Assembly (NCBI GenBank): GCA_020431135.1
Contig: JAGQIT010000060.1
Coordinates: 1 to 7,399 of the forward strand
Reading direction: 5' to 3'
DNA from: Myxococcales bacterium
Lineage (GTDB): Bacteria > Myxococcota_A > Polyangia > Nannocystales > Nannocystaceae
Length of the DNA: 7,399 nucleotides
Each line of letters starts with the position of its first letter. Position 1 is the first letter of the stretch. Positions 5,416-7,399 of this stretch are shown piece after piece. The notes below the pieces were generated by a model. It had not been told where the DNA came from. It worked only from the letters and a program-made list of their open reading frames with translations, and ran no database searches. The translations under genes and the position numbers were made by a program.

Positions 5416-6858
5416 CTACGCCGACGCCTCGGTCCCCGCCTCCGCGACCCAATTGCCGTGGAAGCCGAAGGGGACGACGTGGGGCAGGGGGACCCGCGCG
5501 ACGGCCCCCGCCGGGAGGTCGGCGCCGTCGAAGACCTGGAGCTCGCTGCGCTCGGCGGCGGCGTCGAGGACGACGGTGAGCAGCCAGGTGTCGGCCTCCG
5601 AGGTCGCCCCGGCCTTGGCCACCGGCACGCACTCGCCGCACCACTGCTCCGCGACCTCCGGGGCGCTCGTGAAGGTGCGGCTGTCGAGGTCGAGGGCGAT
5701 CGGCCGCCGCGGCATGTCGGTCGGGCGATCCCAGGTCAGGCCGTAGATCATCCGGTGGCGGCGCCCGGTCCGGTCGTTGTGGATCCGCGGGAACTCGAAG
5801 TGGTGGTCGACGAGGGTCTCGTAGGCGATCGGCCGGCCGCCGCGATCGATCCGCAGGCGGCGCAGCTTGCCGGTCGTCCCGGTGTAGATCGGCCCGCGCA
5901 TCATCTCGTAGGCGATCGACAGGAAGCCGCCGTCGTCGTAGGTCGAGACGTCGACGACGACCTCGTCGCCGTCGTCGTAGGCGTTGGCGAGGTGGAGGCC
6001 GAAGAAGGGCGCGCCGCGGTACCAGTGGGCCTGGAGGGTCGCGCGGTCGATGAGGCCGACGAAGACCCCGCGCTCCGGGCGGTAGCGCAGCGACTCGCCG
6101 TAGCTCACCTGGCCGAAGGCGAGCGCCAGGGGGATGTCCGGGGTGACGATCGGCGTGGCGACGACGACCAGCGAGCGCTCGGTGATCGCGAAGTCGTGGA
6201 TCATCGCCGGGATCGGCAGGGTGACCGTCGTGATGTGCTCGGCGGCGCCCTTTGCGGGCCAGCGGTAGAAGTGGAGCTTGGGGACCCGGCCGAGCTCAGC
6301 GCCGAAGTTCCACAGGTCGCCGGTCGCCGGGTCCCAGCGCGGGTGGGCCGAGAAGGTCGTCAGCGGCGACGGCAGGACCCCGCCGAGGTCCTCCTCGCCG
6401 AGGGTCGAGAGGTCGCGCGGGTCGAGGCGCCACGGCCGGCCGCCCTCGCACAGCGCCAGGAGCTCGCCGGCGTGGACGATGATGTTGGTGTTGGCGGGGT
6501 TTCGCCGGGCCTTGCGCCGCTGGAAGCGGTGGAGGCGGCCGCCGGGGGCGGTGGTCCCGAAGGAGCCGTAGATCCGCCGGTGCGCGGCGTTCTCCTCGCT
6601 GAACGCCGTCGTGTCGACGAAGCGGTTGCGGTAGGTGGCCGCGCCGCCGTCGAGGCGGAGGGCGTGGACCATGCCGTCGCCGTCGAACCAGTGGTGGAGG
6701 CGGTCGCCGAAGATGTCCCAGCGCCCGGGGCCGACCCGGTAGAGGGTCCCGCGGAGCTCGGGCGGGAGGGTCCCCTCGACCGCGAGGGGGACAGGATCGA
6801 CAAGCTCGCGCTCGAGGGAGCGGAGCCCGCGGAGGTATCCGGTGCTGGGCGTGTCCAT
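5416..6858 (-). CDS. Carotenoid cleavage oxygenase (RPE65/lignostilbene dioxygenase family)
   Basis: This 480-residue non-haem iron enzyme should cleave a C=C bond of a carotenoid, apocarotenoid or stilbene with O2. The four iron-binding histidines expected of the seven-bladed propeller are present: H172 (FSAHPRWDP), H221 (MIHDFAIT), H289 (FFGLHLANAYD) and H467 (VPFGFHGNW). The second-shell glutamates fit at E138 (LALCEGG), E355 (HFEFPRIH) and E409 (GECVP). Further family marks are LRGTLYRVGPG (35-45) and HHWFDGDGMVHA (55-66). ATG 6858 is chosen because GAGG lies five bases upstream and the protein then starts like its relatives; the frame is open to an ATG at 6924 but the added residues look non-family. 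No signal peptide is seen, so it is probably cytosolic or membrane-associated. The substrate is unknown and no carotenoid biosynthesis gene is in view. Confidence 0.94.
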   Translation of the reverse strand: MDTPSTGYLRGLRSLERELVDPVPLAVEGTLPPELRGTLYRVGPGRWDIFGDRLHHWFDGDGMVHALRLDGGAATYRNRFVDTTAFSEENAAHRRIYGSFGTTAPGGRLHRFQRRKARRNPANTNIIVHAGELLALCEGGRPWRLDPRDLSTLGEEDLGGVLPSPLTTFSAHPRWDPATGDLWNFGAELGRVPKLHFYRWPAKGAAEHITTVTLPIPAMIHDFAITERSLVVVATPIVTPDIPLALAFGQVSYGESLRYRPERGVFVGLIDRATLQAHWYRGAPFFGLHLANAYDDGDEVVVDVSTYDDGGFLSIAYEMMRGPIYTGTTGKLRRLRIDRGGRPIAYETLVDHHFEFPRIHNDRTGRRHRMIYGLTWDRPTDMPRRPIALDLDSRTFTSAPEVAEQWCGECVPVAKAGATSEADTWLLTVVLDAAAERSELQVFDGADLPAGAVARVPLPHVVPFGFHGNWVAEAGTEASA

Positions 6859-6863
6859 GGGGG

Positions 6864-6867
6864 CCTC
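6864..6867 (-). promoter_or_regulatory. Ribosome binding site of the carotenoid oxygenase gene
   Basis: GAGG on the minus strand, five bases before the ATG at 6858. It favours this start over the upstream ATG at 6924. Confidence 0.5.
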
Positions 6868-6877
6868 TAGGCGGCCG

Positions 6878-6883
6878 AGGATA
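6878..6883 (-). promoter_or_regulatory. Possible -10 element of the carotenoid oxygenase promoter
   Basis: TATCCT on the minus strand (4 of 6 to TATAAT) would give a leader of about 13 nt with the GAGG site inside it. No matching -35 is seen. A second TATCCT occurs on the minus strand at 6955-6950 and is an alternative. Confidence 0.3.
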
Positions 6884-6970
6884 GCGACTCGGACGGCGGC
6901 GCCGCGGGGCCCCGGAGGCGGCAAAGATCGACCGGGCCTGCAGGCATGTAGGATACGTGGTTACACCTTC

Positions 6971-7005
6971 TTACCCGCTCCTGCGGGTGAAATTCTCATT
7001 TTTTT
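6971..7005 (+). terminator. Terminator-like hairpin with T-run in the region upstream of ftsZ
   Basis: ACCCGC (6973-6978) and GCGGGT (6983-6988) form a perfect 6-bp stem with loop TCCT; T6971-A6990 and T6972-G6989 extend it to 8 bp. A run of seven T (6999-7005) follows after 8 nt. The hairpin plus T-run is intrinsic-terminator-like on the plus strand, although the gap before the T-run is longer than usual. It is about 70 bp before ftsZ, with no plus-strand gene just upstream, so it would act as a leader attenuator or stop antisense or readthrough transcription. Alternatively the AT-rich tract is simply part of the ftsZ promoter. Confidence 0.45.
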
Positions 7006-7030
7006 GCTCGGGAGATCTGCGTCGGATAAG
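7004..7030 (+). promoter_or_regulatory. Possible ftsZ promoter
   Basis: TTGCTC (7004-7009) and GATAAG (7025-7030) form a weak sigma-70-like pair with a 15-bp spacer, preceded by an AT-rich stretch (6989-7005) that could serve as an UP-like element. The leader would be about 35-40 nt. Weak prediction. Confidence 0.3.
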
Positions 7031-7058
7031 GCGGTCCACGGAGCAACCCGAAGCAAAG

Positions 7059-7064
7059 AAGGGA
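7059..7064 (+). promoter_or_regulatory. Ribosome binding site of ftsZ
   Basis: AAGGGA lies 9 nt before ATG 7074. A second purine tract, GAGAG at 7067-7071, is too close to the start to be the main site. Confidence 0.45.
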
Positions 7065-7073
7065 CAGAGAGTC

Positions 7074-7399
7074 ATGGCGTACTTCGAGCTTGATGAAGCA
7101 CTTCCTGAGCAGGCCAAGATCAAGGTGATCGGCGTCGGCGGGGCCGGCGGCAACGCGGTCAACACGATGATCAGCAACAAGGTGGAGGGCGTCGAGTTCG
7201 TCGTCGCCAACACCGACGTCCAGGCGCTCGAGAAGAGCCTCGCGCCGATGGCGATCCAGCTCGGTCAGGAGATCACCCGGGGCCTCGGCGCCGGCGCAAA
7301 CCCCGAGAAGGGGCGCGAGGCCGCGCTCGAGAGCGTCAACGAGATCGCCGAGGCGCTCCAGGGCGCCGACATGGTCTTCGTCACCGCCGGCATGGGCGG
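7074..7399 (+). CDS. ftsZ: Cell division protein FtsZ, N-terminal fragment (runs off the right edge)
   Basis: FtsZ is the tubulin-like GTPase that polymerises at mid-cell into the Z ring and recruits the division machinery. The visible 108 residues are the start of the GTPase domain: IKVIGVGGAGGNAVNTMI (16-33) is the first nucleotide-binding loop, ANTDVQAL (45-52) is the conserved strand-loop, and QLGQEITRGLGAGANPEKG (62-80) and ADMVFVTAGMG (98-108) are diagnostic. The window ends exactly inside the tubulin signature, before GGTGTG. The N-terminal extension before IKVIG is 15 residues, normal for bacterial FtsZ. The gene is divergent from the carotenoid oxygenase, with 215 bp between; ftsA or ftsQ, the usual upstream neighbours in the division cluster, are not there. 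Confidence 0.98.
   Translation, partial: MAYFELDEALPEQAKIKVIGVGGAGGNAVNTMISNKVEGVEFVVANTDVQALEKSLAPMAIQLGQEITRGLGAGANPEKGREAALESVNEIAEALQGADMVFVTAGMG

Noticed and set aside
5402..5428. GGCGTC/GACGCC inverted repeat across the convergent hydrolase and oxygenase 3' ends as a terminator
   Set aside because: The loop is 15 nt, there is no T-run, and the right arm is inside the oxygenase coding sequence; such short GC arms are expected by chance here.
5458..6870. A 470-codon plus-strand frame opposite the carotenoid oxygenase
   Set aside because: The minus strand encodes all conserved iron ligands of a known family; the opposite frame is low-complexity and without motifs.

Overview
The window is GC-rich DNA with strong GC-ending codon bias, probably from a myxobacterium or relative (Myxococcota, possibly Nannocystaceae-like). 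I infer this from two lipoproteins with Gly/Ser/Asp-rich linkers, a Cys-rich Asp/Gly module followed by Asp-loop repeats, and promoter-like elements of the extended -10 type. No species can be named from the sequence alone.

Layout: positions 1-1235 form a redox-related region. On the minus strand lie the 5' end of a lipoprotein gene (1-116, running off the window) and a complete Prx6-type peroxiredoxin (181-834). Divergent to them on the plus strand is a small gene (1002-1235) that an ordinary ORF search misses, because its 11th codon is an in-frame TGA. Read as selenocysteine, it gives a 77-residue SelW-like (Rdx family) protein with a Cys-x-x-Sec motif. A hairpin with a GG-containing apical loop lies 16 nt after the TGA, as expected of a bacterial SECIS element. 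This is the standout of the window.

Positions 1236-1730 hold no convincing gene. They contain a near-perfect 15-bp hairpin just after the selenoprotein gene and several dyads and repeats upstream of the next gene. Positions 1731-3626 encode a 631-residue lipoprotein with six tandem repeats of about 84 residues, each carrying a DxDxDG-type loop, likely an FG-GAP/VCBS-like beta-propeller. Positions 3756-5397 are a two-gene operon: shikimate dehydrogenase (aroE) and an alpha/beta hydrolase. Convergent with it is a carotenoid cleavage oxygenase (5416-6858, minus strand). After a 215-bp divergent intergenic region with a terminator-like hairpin, the cell-division gene ftsZ begins at 7074 and runs off the right edge.

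Functionally, the peroxiredoxin and the SelW-like protein may share thiol/peroxide chemistry at a divergent promoter. The other genes are housekeeping (aroE, ftsZ) or accessory (propeller lipoprotein, hydrolase, carotenoid oxygenase) with no obvious common pathway. ftsZ is not preceded by ftsA or ftsQ here, so at least on its upstream side it lies outside the usual division cluster.
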